From an uncultured Pelagibacteraceae bacterium (GTDB lineage: Bacteria; Pseudomonadota; Alphaproteobacteria; Pelagibacterales; Pelagibacteraceae): a DNA stretch of 64,000 nucleotides. Numbering within the stretch: the first letter of the stretch is position 1; every line of letters starts with the position of its first letter. The DNA is taken from positions 1-64,000 of the forward strand of contig CACGGB010000004.1 of the NCBI GenBank assembly GCA_902572475.1. Reading direction: 5' to 3'. Under the pieces are notes generated by a model. That model was not told the origin of the DNA. It saw nothing but the letters and a program-made list of their open reading frames with translations, and did no database searches. This document shows positions 28,651 to 39,072 of this stretch, piece by piece. The position numbers were made by a program, and so were the translations under genes.

Positions 28651-29741
28651 TAATTTTTCTCCACATAAACTGATGTACTTGGAAAAGCAAAAGACGCATT
28701 ATTTTTTTCTACTATATTTTTTATTTCAAGGGCTAAAAGATCTTTTACCTTCATCCACTCTAAATATTTTGTGGTTTTGGTAAAACATATTAGTTTAATA
28801 TCTATTGAACTTGCAGCAAATTGATCGATTTTTACTGATAGCATTGTATTTTCTGATTTTGAAAATAATTCACTATTTTTTATAAAATTTTCTATCTGTT
28901 GTTTGATATCAATTAATTGTTTGCTTGTTGTTCTATACTCTAGGCCTATAATCCAATTAATCCTCCTATTGGTAATTAAAGAATTGTTTATTACTGCTTT
29001 TTCCGCAAACTGAAAATTAGGGATTGTTGCAAGAGATTTGTCAAATCTTCTAACAACTGTAGATCTAAAACCTATTGACTCAACTGTGCCTTCAATAACA
29101 TCTTCAACATATATCCAATCTCCAACTTTAAATCTTTTCTCGACTAAAACTAATATACCTGAAATTAAATTTTTAAATAAATCTTGCGCTCCGAGTGCAA
29201 CGGCAACACCAAATAATCCTAGGCCGGCTATAATTGGTCCAATTTTAATTCCCCAAAGTTCTAAGACAGCCGCTAATCCTAGAATTATTATTAAGACCTT
29301 TAGAGCTTTAATAATCCAATTAACTAAATCCCTTGAGAGTAGATCACTGACTGATTTTACAACAGTTGAAAAGGGTCCAATTATTTGGTGAAAGGTCCAG
29401 AATATAAGAATTGTAATTAAAGAACGATTAATAGTTTCTAAAAAATCTGCAGCTTGAGTTTCAATAGTTAGATAACTAGTAGCTACAAAAAAACCTAATA
29501 CAATCGGAAAAAACTTAGCTGGCCCTTCCATGGACTTTACAAGGGTATTATCAAAGTTATTTGAGGTTTTAGATACGTAATTCTCCAATCTTTTAATTAC
29601 GAATTTTGAAAAAATTCCTCTTAAAAAAAGAAAAAATAAAAAAATTATTAAAGCAATAATAATTTCGGAAATATTAACTCCTGAAATTCCTTTATTCCAA
29701 ACATCTAAAAATAATATCTTAAAATTTTGCAATACTTCCAT
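28650..29741 (-). CDS. Mechanosensitive channel MscS family
   Basis: GLGLFGVAVALGAQDLFKNLISGILVLVEKRFKVGDWI. Confidence 0.95.
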   Translation of the reverse strand: MEVLQNFKILFLDVWNKGISGVNISEIIIALIIFLFFLFLRGIFSKFVIKRLENYVSKTSNNFDNTLVKSMEGPAKFFPIVLGFFVATSYLTIETQAADFLETINRSLITILIFWTFHQIIGPFSTVVKSVSDLLSRDLVNWIIKALKVLIIILGLAAVLELWGIKIGPIIAGLGLFGVAVALGAQDLFKNLISGILVLVEKRFKVGDWIYVEDVIEGTVESIGFRSTVVRRFDKSLATIPNFQFAEKAVINNSLITNRRINWIIGLEYRTTSKQLIDIKQQIENFIKNSELFSKSENTMLSVKIDQFAASSIDIKLICFTKTTKYLEWMKVKDLLALEIKNIVEKNNASFAFPSTSVYVEKN

Positions 29742-30440
29742 CTAATTACCAATTTTTATAAGTTCATCTCCAGCTTCGAAGGTTTCTAAATTTTTCCATC
29801 CAGCTTCTTTGAAAACTTTTATAACTTTTTCACTTATACACATAACTCTTGAACCTGTCATCAGTCCATTGAGTGAGTACTTTTTTGCTAAATCAATAAA
29901 GCTTTCTGCACTCCTTTTTGAGTAAACAAAAATTATGTCAGGAGGATGATTGTTGATTAAATTATTAGTATCTTCATTTAATTCTTTAATTTTTTCTGAA
30001 GTATAATTGATAATTTTATCTACTTGAAAACCTTCTTTTTGCAGTTCTAGGTCTAAGTCTGAGGTAATATTATCTCCACATATATACGCTAAGACTTTCT
30101 TTTTATCTAAATTACCTGAGTTAATAATAATATTTTTTAAAGCATTTATTGTCCCACCAGCTGAAATTGTATTGTTATAACCTTGTTGTCTTACAATTTT
30201 TTCTGTAATTGCTCCAACACAGAAACAAAGTTTATTTCTATCTGGTTTGAATAGTTTTAGACTCCTTATTGCATTAGCACTTGTAAATATAAATGCATTG
30301 TATTTCTCAGGATCAATGGGATCAAGTTCTGCTTTAGAGATCTTTAAAGTAGGTACATGAATAATTTTATGACCTAAGGAAAATAATTTACCCATTAAAT
30401 CCTCGGAATCTATTAAAGGTCTTGTTATTAAAATATTCAT
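29742..30440 (-). CDS. hemD: Uroporphyrinogen-III synthase
   Basis: NILITRPLIDSEDL, FTSANAIRSL, position next to hemC. Confidence 0.85.
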   Translation of the reverse strand: MNILITRPLIDSEDLMGKLFSLGHKIIHVPTLKISKAELDPIDPEKYNAFIFTSANAIRSLKLFKPDRNKLCFCVGAITEKIVRQQGYNNTISAGGTINALKNIIINSGNLDKKKVLAYICGDNITSDLDLELQKEGFQVDKIINYTSEKIKELNEDTNNLINNHPPDIIFVYSKRSAESFIDLAKKYSLNGLMTGSRVMCISEKVIKVFKEAGWKNLETFEAGDELIKIGN

Positions 30441-31354
30441 TTTTTTTTAAATTTTTCTCCAGCCAGATCTAATAATTTTTCTCCAACACTTTTTCCAATA
30501 AAAGAAGCGTCAGCCTCTCTACCTATAAGTTCGTATTCAAAACTCTCTTGACCGCTATCCGAAAAAAGCTGAGCTTTAAGTTTTAAGTTGTGGTTTTCAA
30601 TCTCAGCTAAACCACCTATTGCAGTATTGCAATCACCTCCAATAGTTTGAAGCATTCTTCTTTCAGCTATTGCACAGAGACTAGTTTCCCTATCGTTTAT
30701 TCTTTTTATTAGTTTTTTAATTTCATCTTCTTTTCTGCATTGTACAGCAATTATTCCCTGTCCCACTGCTGGTAAGATAAGTTCATGATTAAAGATTAAG
30801 CTTATTTTTTTATCAAGTTTGAGTGATTTAACTCCAGCAGCTGCAAGAATGATTCCGTCTAAGTTCTTCTCGTTAATTTTATTTATTCTAGTATCAATAT
30901 TCCCCCGCATATTGATTACAGAAATTTGATTATTAATTTTTTTTAATTGAAGCTCTCTTCTTTTTGAACTTGAGCCAATTTTTATACCTTTTTTTAAATC
31001 AGAAATATTTTTAATTTTTTCACTAATTATTACATCTCGATAATCGTTTCTTTTTAAATATGCTCCTATCAAAAGACTCTCGTTTTCATTTGCCTCCATA
31101 TCTTTTAGAGAATGTACAGCAATATCAATTTCTTTTTTTAATAAGCTTTCTTCAATTTCTTTACAAAATAAATTTTTTCCACCTATTTCTGAAATGTTCT
31201 TATTAAGATTCAAATCACCAGATGTTCTTATGACTTTAAAATTAATATTTTCCTCAGTAAGGTCATTATTATTTTTTATTAGTAACTCTTTGACTTTAGC
31301 CACATAGGCTAATGAAAGTTTGCTGCCCCTAGCTCCAATTGTAATTTTTGTCAT
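30437..31354 (-). CDS. hemC: Porphobilinogen deaminase; start trimmed to MTKITIGARGS
   Basis: IGARGSKLSLAY, DIAVHSLKDM, NMRGNIDTR, GGDCNTAIGG. Confidence 0.96.
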   Translation of the reverse strand: MTKITIGARGSKLSLAYVAKVKELLIKNNNDLTEENINFKVIRTSGDLNLNKNISEIGGKNLFCKEIEESLLKKEIDIAVHSLKDMEANENESLLIGAYLKRNDYRDVIISEKIKNISDLKKGIKIGSSSKRRELQLKKINNQISVINMRGNIDTRINKINEKNLDGIILAAAGVKSLKLDKKISLIFNHELILPAVGQGIIAVQCRKEDEIKKLIKRINDRETSLCAIAERRMLQTIGGDCNTAIGGLAEIENHNLKLKAQLFSDSGQESFEYELIGREADASFIGKSVGEKLLDLAGEKFKKK

Positions 31355-31409
31355 TAATTGATTATATATTTGATAGAAGTGTTTTATACTATTTAAATTT
31401 TTTAAAGAG

Positions 31410-32489
31410 ATGACAAAAAAGATTACATTTTTAGGAATTGAAACCAGCTGCGATGAAACTGCTGCATCTGTAATTAGAGAAAATGATAAGGGCACTGCAG
31501 ATGTTTTGTCCAATATCGTTTCAAGTCAGATTTCAGAGCATAAAAAATTTGGAGGAGTGGTACCTGAATTAGCAGCTAGAGCGCATTTAGAAAATATCGA
31601 ATATATAATCGAAACTGCTTTAAAAGAAAGTAAAGTTTCGTTAAATGAAATAGACGGGATTGCAGCCACTGCAGGGCCAGGTTTAATTGTCTGTCTAACA
31701 GTTGGTCTCAACATAGGCAAAGCAATTGCTGCATTTTCAAATAAACCATTTGTAGCAGTTAATCATTTAGAAGGTCATGCTCTTAGTCCAGGATTAGAAT
31801 ATAATATTCGTTTTCCATATTTGCTTTTATTAATTTCCGGAGGTCACTCCCAATTTTTAATTGTGAAAGATGTGAATGTATACGAGCAATTGGGGACCAC
31901 GATCGATGATGCTTTAGGTGAAGCGTTTGATAAAACTGCAAAGATGCTAGATCTAGGATATCCAGGAGGACCAAGTGTTGAGAAATTTGCAAAGTTAGGA
32001 GACAAAAATTTTTTTAAGCTCCCTGAGCCAATAATAAATAAAGCAGGTTGTAACTTATCATTTGCTGGTCTTAAAACTGCAGTGCTTAGAGAGTCTAAAA
32101 AAATTAATGGAGAAGATAAGTTAAGATACAATTTAGCGGCATCTTTTCAAGATACAATAAATAAAATTCTTTATAAGAAAACCAAAGTTGCAGTTGAAAT
32201 GTTTAGAAAAAAGACAAAAAAAGAAAAATTTCAATTTATAGTAGCCGGTGGTGTTGCAGCTAACGAAACTATAAGAAAAAATTTATCAACTTTATCTAGC
32301 GAAATGAATTTTGAAACCGTTTACCCAAACTTAAAATTTTGCGGTGATAATGCTGCTATGATTGCTTGGGCTGGGATACAAAGATTTAAAAAAAATATGA
32401 CTGATGATTTTAATATATCGGCTAAGTCAAGATGGCCTCTTGATAGAGATGCTCCTTACATGAAAGGACCTGGATTAAAATTATTATGA
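31410..32489 (+). CDS. tsaD: tRNA threonylcarbamoyladenosine biosynthesis protein TsaD
   Basis: LGIETSCDETAASV, GGVVPELAARAHLENI, NHLEGHALSP, LISGGHSQF. Confidence 0.98.
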   Translation: MTKKITFLGIETSCDETAASVIRENDKGTADVLSNIVSSQISEHKKFGGVVPELAARAHLENIEYIIETALKESKVSLNEIDGIAATAGPGLIVCLTVGLNIGKAIAAFSNKPFVAVNHLEGHALSPGLEYNIRFPYLLLLISGGHSQFLIVKDVNVYEQLGTTIDDALGEAFDKTAKMLDLGYPGGPSVEKFAKLGDKNFFKLPEPIINKAGCNLSFAGLKTAVLRESKKINGEDKLRYNLAASFQDTINKILYKKTKVAVEMFRKKTKKEKFQFIVAGGVAANETIRKNLSTLSSEMNFETVYPNLKFCGDNAAMIAWAGIQRFKKNMTDDFNISAKSRWPLDRDAPYMKGPGLKLL

Positions 32490-32899
32490 ACTACTGGTTA
32501 ATGAAATCTGAGCCAGACGTTTGGTCAATCGAACAACAGAAGAGAGCTGGTAAAAAAGGTGTGGCTTGGGATGGTGTTAGAAATTACCAAGCTGCAAATA
32601 ATTTAAGAAAAATGAATAATGGTGACTTATGTTTTTTCTATCATTCAAATATTGGAAAAGAAATTGTTGGTATAGTTAAAGTAATTAAATCAGCATTTAT
32701 CGATAAAACTGATAAGAAAAAGAAGTTTGTGGCCGTTCAAGTTAGGTTTGTAAGTAAATTTAAAAGGGCTATTTCTTTAGAAAAAATTAAAGAAAATAAG
32801 AAAATTTCTCATTTAGCGTTGATAAAACAGAGCAGGTTGTCAGTAATGCCAATAGATTATAAAAGCTGGAAAATTATTTGTAACATGGGTAAAATATAA
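32486..32899 (+). CDS. EVE domain protein
   Basis: YWLMKSEPDVWSIEQ, WDGVRNYQAANNLRKMNNGDLCFFYHSN. Confidence 0.93.
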   Translation: MNYWLMKSEPDVWSIEQQKRAGKKGVAWDGVRNYQAANNLRKMNNGDLCFFYHSNIGKEIVGIVKVIKSAFIDKTDKKKKFVAVQVRFVSKFKRAISLEKIKENKKISHLALIKQSRLSVMPIDYKSWKIICNMGKI

Positions 32900-32917
32900 A
32901 AAAATTTAGGGGTATTT

Positions 32918-35044
32918 GTGGTTAAAAAAAAGAAAAAAAAATCAAAAGTAAAAAAGTCTAGAAAAGTAAAAAAGTCTAGAAAAGTTAGCAGGACTAGAAA
33001 GAAAAATAGAAAATCAAAAAAAAGAAAAAAATCTAGAAAAGTAAAAAAGTCTAGAAAAGCAAGACGAATTAATTTTAAAGCTCCTACATTCTCAAAAGAC
33101 AGTGACGGTAATTCAGTTATAAAAGTTTCAGATAGTTGGGCAAATCATGCCTATGTAAACGACTCTAAATATAAAAAGAAATATAAGATGTCCATCAAAG
33201 AAAACGATAAGTTTTGGGCCAAGGAGGGAAAAAGAATTACTTGGATGAAAAAGTATTCAAAAATTAAAGACGTAAAATATAGTAAAGATGAGGTAAAAAT
33301 AAAATGGTATTATGATGGAACTTTAAATGCTTCAGCTAATTGTATTGATAGACATTTGAAGAAAAATCCTAGCAAAACAGCAATTATTTGGGTAGGAGAT
33401 GATCCCGCTGATACAAAAAAAATTTCTTACAGAGAACTTCATCAGAATGTATGTAAAGCTGCAAACGGTCTAAAAAGTTTAGGAATTCAAAAAGGTGACA
33501 GAGTAACTATTTATCTCACTATGATACCCGAGCTGGCATACATTATGCTTGCTTGCGCAAGAATAGGTGCGGTTCATTCAATCATTTTTGGTGGCTTTTC
33601 GCCGGACTCCATAGCCACAAGAATAACAGATTGTGAATCGGAGTACTTAATTACAGCGGATGAAGGAGTAAGAGGAGGAAAAATAATTCCTCTAAAAAAA
33701 ATTGCGGACGAAGCTTTAGATCAATGTCCAAATGTTAAAAAATGTGTTGTAGTAGAAAGAACAGGAAATCAAGTTGATTGGAATAATGAAAGAGATGTTT
33801 CATACAAAGAATTAATCGCTTCTGTTCCGGCTAAATGTGATCCTGAGGAAATGAACGCTGAAGATCCTCTATTTATTCTTTACACATCAGGTTCAACAGG
33901 TAAACCTAAAGGTGTTTTACATACTACTGGTGGTTATATGGTTTATGCCTCGATGACACATCAATATATATTTGATTACAAAGCAAACGATATTTACTGG
34001 TGTACTGCAGATATAGGATGGGTTACGGGTCATAGCTATATTATTTATGGACCGCTTTCTAATGGAGCCACAACTATTATGTTTGAAGGAGTGCCTAATT
34101 ATCCTGACAGTTCACGATGGTGGCAAATAGTAGATAAATATAAAGTAAATATTTTTTATACAGCACCAACTGCAATAAGAGCTTTAATGAGAGAAGGAGA
34201 CAAGCCTGTAAAAAAAACAAGTAGAAAAACATTAAAATTGCTTGGAACTGTTGGAGAACCAATTAATCCTGAGGCGTGGATGTGGTATTACAAGACTGTA
34301 GGCGACTCAAGGTGTCCAATAGTTGATACATGGTGGCAAACTGAAACCGGTGGGATACTAATTGCACCACAACCAGGGGCTATAGACCTAAAGCCAGGAT
34401 CTGCTACAAAACCTTTTTATGGAATTAAACCTGTTCTAGTCGATAAAGATGGAAAAATCGTTAAAGGAGAAGGTAAAGGAAGACTTTGCATGGCAAGTTC
34501 TTGGCCAGGACAAATGAGAACTGTTTATGGAGATCATCAAAGATTTATAGATACTTACTTTTCGCAATTTGATGGGAAGTATTTTACTGGTGATGGTTGT
34601 CGAAGAGATAAAGATGGTTATTATTGGATAACCGGGAGAGTCGACGATGTAATAATAGTATCGGGCCATAATCTCGGAACAGCAGAAATCGAAAGCGCAT
34701 TTGTGGCACATCCTAAAGTTGCTGAAGCAGCTGTTGTTGGATTTCCACATAGTATTAAAGGTAATGGATTATATTGTTATGTAACTTTAAATGCCGGAGA
34801 AAACCCAACTGGTGATCTTGAAAGAGATTTAAAGCTATGGGTAAGAAAGCAAATAGGACCAATTGCTACTCCCGACGTTATCCAATTTGCTCCTGGTTTA
34901 CCGAAAACAAGATCTGGAAAAATAATGAGAAGAATTTTAAGAAAAATAGCTGCGAACGAACCTGATAACTTAGGCGATACAACAACATTAGCTGATCCAA
35001 GTGTTGTTACTTCGCTTGTAGAAAATAGACAAAATAAAGGTTAA
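32918..35044 (+). CDS. acs: Acetyl-CoA synthetase with a Lys/Arg-rich repetitive N-terminal extension
   Basis: [90 protein letters not shown] start. Confidence 0.95.
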   Translation: MVKKKKKKSKVKKSRKVKKSRKVSRTRKKNRKSKKRKKSRKVKKSRKARRINFKAPTFSKDSDGNSVIKVSDSWANHAYVNDSKYKKKYKMSIKENDKFWAKEGKRITWMKKYSKIKDVKYSKDEVKIKWYYDGTLNASANCIDRHLKKNPSKTAIIWVGDDPADTKKISYRELHQNVCKAANGLKSLGIQKGDRVTIYLTMIPELAYIMLACARIGAVHSIIFGGFSPDSIATRITDCESEYLITADEGVRGGKIIPLKKIADEALDQCPNVKKCVVVERTGNQVDWNNERDVSYKELIASVPAKCDPEEMNAEDPLFILYTSGSTGKPKGVLHTTGGYMVYASMTHQYIFDYKANDIYWCTADIGWVTGHSYIIYGPLSNGATTIMFEGVPNYPDSSRWWQIVDKYKVNIFYTAPTAIRALMREGDKPVKKTSRKTLKLLGTVGEPINPEAWMWYYKTVGDSRCPIVDTWWQTETGGILIAPQPGAIDLKPGSATKPFYGIKPVLVDKDGKIVKGEGKGRLCMASSWPGQMRTVYGDHQRFIDTYFSQFDGKYFTGDGCRRDKDGYYWITGRVDDVIIVSGHNLGTAEIESAFVAHPKVAEAAVVGFPHSIKGNGLYCYVTLNAGENPTGDLERDLKLWVRKQIGPIATPDVIQFAPGLPKTRSGKIMRRILRKIAANEPDNLGDTTTLADPSVVTSLVENRQNKG
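32930..33066 (+). repeat. Imperfect tandem repeats (unit about 18 nt, AAAAAGTCTAGAAAAGTA) inside acs 5' end
   Basis: aaaaagtctagaaaagta occurs repeatedly at about 32950-32985 and again about 33027-33060, encoding KKSRKV units. Confidence 0.85.
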
Positions 35045-35682
35045 GTAAAATTTAGATCTTTAGTTATTTTTTTAAATTCATCTTTCATAAGACCCCACTT
35101 TAATGAAATAGAGTTAAGAACAATTTTTTTATCTAAAGTTTTTAACTCATCTGCAATCGGAGACCAGTAATATAATGCTTCTCCACTATCTTTAAATGGG
35201 TTTTCTAAATAATAATTATTAAAATTAACTGTCTCCAATCTTTTAAGAAAATTTTCTTTTCCTTTGTTGAAAATTTCCTCGCTTAAACCATTTTTTTTTT
35301 CTTTTTCAATTATGCTCAAGAAAACCTCTTTACAATCATTTACTTTTAAATTCTTTTCTACAATTAAATATGAAAAAACATAAAAAGCACAGTCAGCTAA
35401 AGCAACCATGTATATATTCCATTTTGCAATATTAATTGACTGCAAAAATTTTTCATCTTCCATCATAGCAATGTACTTAACTCCAATTCTTGTTTTTAAA
35501 TACCCATACAGAGTTGTTTGGGTTACATGTGCTGATCTCTCTTGAATGAAATTCTCAAGGTCTTTTTTAGATTTTATTCTTTTAAAGAGACCAGAAATTT
35601 TCCAGATTGGTATTACATACTCCCAAACGCTTATTAGAGTGTTTCTAAGAGTAATTCTCAATTTATTTAGATTCAATTTCAC
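35041..35682 (-). CDS. Conserved hypothetical protein
   Basis: 213-aa ORF, soluble, convergent with acs; family not identified. Confidence 0.6.
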   Translation of the reverse strand: MKLNLNKLRITLRNTLISVWEYVIPIWKISGLFKRIKSKKDLENFIQERSAHVTQTTLYGYLKTRIGVKYIAMMEDEKFLQSINIAKWNIYMVALADCAFYVFSYLIVEKNLKVNDCKEVFLSIIEKEKKNGLSEEIFNKGKENFLKRLETVNFNNYYLENPFKDSGEALYYWSPIADELKTLDKKIVLNSISLKWGLMKDEFKKITKDLNFT

Positions 35683-35797
35683 GTTGTATTTAAAAAACCC
35701 TTTATTTACTTGTCTTATAGCATTTCAATTTGGTTTTGGGGTCCTTTTTTCTCTTTTAATTCAACTCATAATCAGTATGCTCCCCAGCAATAAGAGT

Positions 35798-35815
35798 ACT
35801 TTTTACGTAAAAAGT
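35798..35815. promoter_or_regulatory. Perfect 18-bp palindrome upstream of the DUF4212/symporter operon
   Basis: ACTTTTTACGTAAAAAGT equals its own reverse complement; ends 22 nt before the ATG. Confidence 0.5.
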
Positions 35816-35837
35816 TAAAAAATAAATAGGGGGAAAT

Positions 35838-36095
35838 ATGTCAAATAAAGACGCATATTGGAATAAGACCAAAAACCATATGATCGTAACATTGGTTCTT
35901 TGGGCTTTCTTCTCATTAGTGATCTTCATGTTTGGTTCAGAACTGAACACGATGTCTTTTCTTGGCTATCCACTAGCATATTACATGACTGCGCAAGGTT
36001 CACTTCTTGCCTTTGTGATAATTTTGTTTTGGACTGCAAATAAACAAGAAAAAATCGACGAAGAACATGGTTTCTCGGAAAGAGAGGATGACTAA
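35838..36095 (+). CDS. DUF4212-like sodium/substrate symporter small subunit
   Basis: AYWNKTKNHMIVTLVLWAFFSLV...PLAYYMTAQGSLLAFVIILFWTA; precedes SSS symporter. Confidence 0.9.
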   Translation: MSNKDAYWNKTKNHMIVTLVLWAFFSLVIFMFGSELNTMSFLGYPLAYYMTAQGSLLAFVIILFWTANKQEKIDEEHGFSEREDD

Positions 36096-37951
36096 TGTTT
36101 AAAGGAGATTTTATACAAAACCTTCCTAAAATATATGGTACCTACACTGGAGGCTTTTTAGTGTTCATCATTTTGATGGCATTAGCAGAGCAAGCAGGTG
36201 TGTCAGCTAAAAACATCGGAGTGATGTTCGTAGCTTTCACGGTATTGATTTATGCCTTAATCGGTTATTTATCAAGAACCATTCAAGTAGATGCCTACTA
36301 TGTTGCAGGAAGACAAGTGCCAACCGTGTTTAACGGAATGGCAACAGCAGCTGACTGGATGTCAGGTGCATCATTCGTAGCTTTAGCGGGTGGAGTTTAC
36401 TTTGGTGGCTATACTTATATGGCCTTCTTAGTAGGTTGGACAGGTGGATACGTACTTGTTGCAACACTAATGGCTCCGTACCTAAGAAAGTTTGGATGTT
36501 ACACAGTTCCTGATTTTATCGGAACACGATACGGTGGTAACCTCGTAAGAGCTTGCGCAGTATTCGTGCTTTTCATAGCATCATTTACTTACGTAACAGC
36601 ACAAATTAATGCTACGGGAACAATTGCTTCTAGAGCTCTAGGAATTCCGTTTGAAGCAGGTGTATGGGTAGGATTAATAAGTATCCTTATCTGTTCAATG
36701 CTTGGTGGAATGAGAGCCGTAACTTGGACACAGGTTGCTCAGTACATTGTATTAATCATCGCATACTTAATACCAGTATTCTGGATTAGTTCTAACGTAG
36801 GTGGAGGAATTTTCCCTCACTTAATGTTAGGTGATGAAGTTGCAAGACTTGGCGAACTTGAACAACAATTTGGACTAGTTAAAAACAGCGCCGCAGATAT
36901 GAAAGCAGCTGGGGTACCAGGAGGATTGAAATACATCTCTGGAACTCACTCTGGAGTACCTGAAGGTGGAATGGCTGTCTGGAAATACTTATCGTTAGCG
37001 ATTTGTATGATGGTGGGAACTGCATCGTTACCTCATATCTTAATGAGATACTTTACAACTCCTACAGTAAGAGCAGCAAGAAAATCAGTAGCTTGGTCGC
37101 TATTCTTTATTTTCTTACTTTACTCTTCAGCGCCTATGTTAGCGACATTGTCTAAATTAGCATTGATGGATCCTAATCTACCAACTGGAATTATCGGAAA
37201 ATCTATTTCTGAAGTTCAGTCAATAGAGTGGGTTCAAAGATGGTCTGAAGTTAAGCAAGTATTTATTGCAGACTTTAATGGTGACGGAATACTTCAGTTG
37301 AACGAGTGGTTCATGAGAGGTGACGTTGTAGTATTAGCTACTCCAGAAGTAGCGGGTCTACCGTTCGTAATCTCAGGACTTGTGTTTGCTGGTGGTATGG
37401 CTGCTGCCATGTCAACTGCCGATGGTTTAGTTCTTGCGATATCAAATGCGTTATCACACGACATTTATTACAAGATCATAAATCCAAAAGCGGAGACATC
37501 TAAAAGACTATTAGTTGCTCGTGTACTTCTAGTATTAATCGGAGCTGCAGGTGCTTACATAGCCTCTTTCAGGCTAACAAGTATCTTAGGTTCGGTTGCT
37601 TGGGCATTCGACTTTGCAATGTCAGGCTTATTCTTCCCACTTGTACTTGGTGTATGGTGGAAGAGAGCTACTAGAGAAGGTGCAATCGCCGGTATCATAG
37701 CAGGAATTGTGTCAGGAACAGTTTACTTAACGTGGGTGTTCCCTAAATTCTCAGTTCCGATATGGGGCGGTGTAAATACTCCTTTCTTAGGTATCGACCA
37801 CTTAAGATTTGGTTTAATCGGAGCACCAATTTGTTTAGTTGTAATGGTGGTAGTCAGTTTAATGACTAAAGAGCCAAGCCCAGCTACACAAAAATTAGTA
37901 GACGATACGAGAATACCGACAGGTAAGGCTATTCTTGGTAAGCAACACTAA
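36095..37951 (+). CDS. Sodium:solute symporter, ActP-like (acetate/monocarboxylate)
   Basis: About 13 TM; YYVAGRQVPTVFNGMATAADWMSGASFVALAGGVYFGGY, PHILMRYFTTPTVRAARKS. Confidence 0.93.
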   Translation: MFKGDFIQNLPKIYGTYTGGFLVFIILMALAEQAGVSAKNIGVMFVAFTVLIYALIGYLSRTIQVDAYYVAGRQVPTVFNGMATAADWMSGASFVALAGGVYFGGYTYMAFLVGWTGGYVLVATLMAPYLRKFGCYTVPDFIGTRYGGNLVRACAVFVLFIASFTYVTAQINATGTIASRALGIPFEAGVWVGLISILICSMLGGMRAVTWTQVAQYIVLIIAYLIPVFWISSNVGGGIFPHLMLGDEVARLGELEQQFGLVKNSAADMKAAGVPGGLKYISGTHSGVPEGGMAVWKYLSLAICMMVGTASLPHILMRYFTTPTVRAARKSVAWSLFFIFLLYSSAPMLATLSKLALMDPNLPTGIIGKSISEVQSIEWVQRWSEVKQVFIADFNGDGILQLNEWFMRGDVVVLATPEVAGLPFVISGLVFAGGMAAAMSTADGLVLAISNALSHDIYYKIINPKAETSKRLLVARVLLVLIGAAGAYIASFRLTSILGSVAWAFDFAMSGLFFPLVLGVWWKRATREGAIAGIIAGIVSGTVYLTWVFPKFSVPIWGGVNTPFLGIDHLRFGLIGAPICLVVMVVVSLMTKEPSPATQKLVDDTRIPTGKAILGKQH

Positions 37952-37970
37952 TAAATAATTATCTAAAATT

Positions 37971-38002
37971 AAAAGGGGCGAATTTTTCGCCCCTTTTTTT
38001 TT
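37971..38002 (+). terminator. Intrinsic terminator after the symporter gene
   Basis: AAAAGGGGCGAA-TTT-TTCGCCCCTTTTTTTTT. Confidence 0.9.
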
Positions 38003-38027
38003 ACCTAAATCATGATATTTTAAAAAT

Positions 38028-38363
38028 ATGATTCCAACTTGGGCAATAGTATTAGATTATATATTGGGTACCATCATGTGGACTCTAATCGGCCGTGCTT
38101 TTATGAATATTTTTCAAAGGGAAGACTCAACTTTTTTTTTCATGAGAGTCTTTGTAAAATATACAAATCCAATTATTAATTTGTTTAAGTTTATAACTCC
38201 TAGTTTTCTTTTTGGGCCATTTATAGCCCTATATGTAGCTTGGTTCTTCTATCTCTTCAGGTTCTACGCAATGCCATACATACTTGGATATGATGTGTGG
38301 GGGATGCTTGCTTTTCCATTAGAAAGCGATTTTTCAAGACAATTATATCAACTGTTTAATTAA
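38028..38363 (+). CDS. YggT-like small membrane protein
   Basis: 111 aa, DYILGTIMWTLIGRAFMNIF..YTNPIINLFKFITPSFLFGPFI. Confidence 0.65.
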   Translation: MIPTWAIVLDYILGTIMWTLIGRAFMNIFQREDSTFFFMRVFVKYTNPIINLFKFITPSFLFGPFIALYVAWFFYLFRFYAMPYILGYDVWGMLAFPLESDFSRQLYQLFN

Positions 38364-38406
38364 GCTTACTTTTTGACAAAGTTTAGTATTAAAATATAAG
38401 TAAAGA

Positions 38407-39069
38407 ATGACTGATACTATCAAAATTTCACCATCTATATTATCTGCAGATTTTAGTAAATTAGGTAGTGAAGTGATCTCACTGGAAAAAGCTGGGGCAG
38501 ATTATATTCATATTGATGTTATGGATGGACATTTCGTCCCAAATTTAACTATAGGTCCTGAAGTTATAAAGAAACTTAGACCGCTTACTAAAAAGATATT
38601 TGATGTACACTTAATGATATCGCCAGTAGACAATTTTATAAAAGACTTCGCCAATGCTGGAGCTGATATTATTACTTTTCACCCAGAGGCTACCGATGAT
38701 ACTACAAAAACAATTGATCTTATAAGAAAAGAAGGAAAAAAAGTAGGAATTTCACTTAAACCAAAATCTAAAATAGATTTAGTAGAAAAATATTTAAGTG
38801 ATATTGATTTAGTACTAATAATGAGTGTTGAGCCAGGATTTGGCGGCCAAAAATTTATGCCTGAAGTTTTAGAAAAAACTAAGAAGCTAAAAGAAATTAT
38901 TAAAAATAAAAAACTAGATGTAGATATTGAAATTGATGGAGGTATCAATTTTGAAAATTGTACTTTAGCCAAACAGGCTGGAGCTAATATACTTGTTTCA
39001 GGATCAACAATCTTTAAAGAAAATAAAGGCGATTTAAAAAAAAATATAGAAATTCTTAGAAAAAATTAA
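38407..39069 (+). CDS. rpe: Ribulose-phosphate 3-epimerase
   Basis: SPSILSADFSKLG, IHIDVMDGHFVPNLTIGP, DVHLMI, MSVEPGFGGQKF, EIDGGIN. Confidence 0.98.
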   Translation: MTDTIKISPSILSADFSKLGSEVISLEKAGADYIHIDVMDGHFVPNLTIGPEVIKKLRPLTKKIFDVHLMISPVDNFIKDFANAGADIITFHPEATDDTTKTIDLIRKEGKKVGISLKPKSKIDLVEKYLSDIDLVLIMSVEPGFGGQKFMPEVLEKTKKLKEIIKNKKLDVDIEIDGGINFENCTLAKQAGANILVSGSTIFKENKGDLKKNIEILRKN

Positions 39070-39072
39070 TAG

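Noticed and set aside
31355-31513. N-terminal extension of the hemC ORF (MDKTSAVPLS...)
   Set aside because: It is antisense to the conserved start of tsaD; the PBGD core begins at MTKITIGARGS (31354).
32930-33066. CRISPR-like or mobile repeat array
   Set aside because: Repeats are in-frame, about 18 nt, without unique spacers, and encode a continuous Lys/Arg-rich peptide fused to acs.
35546-35818. ORF on the plus strand upstream of the symporter
   Set aside because: Mostly antisense to the 35041-35682 gene and runs through the palindrome; no recognisable protein features.
28354-38363. Two YggT-like genes as a recent duplication
   Set aside because: The two proteins (28354-28650 and 38028-38363) are strongly divergent in sequence; ordinary paralogues at most.
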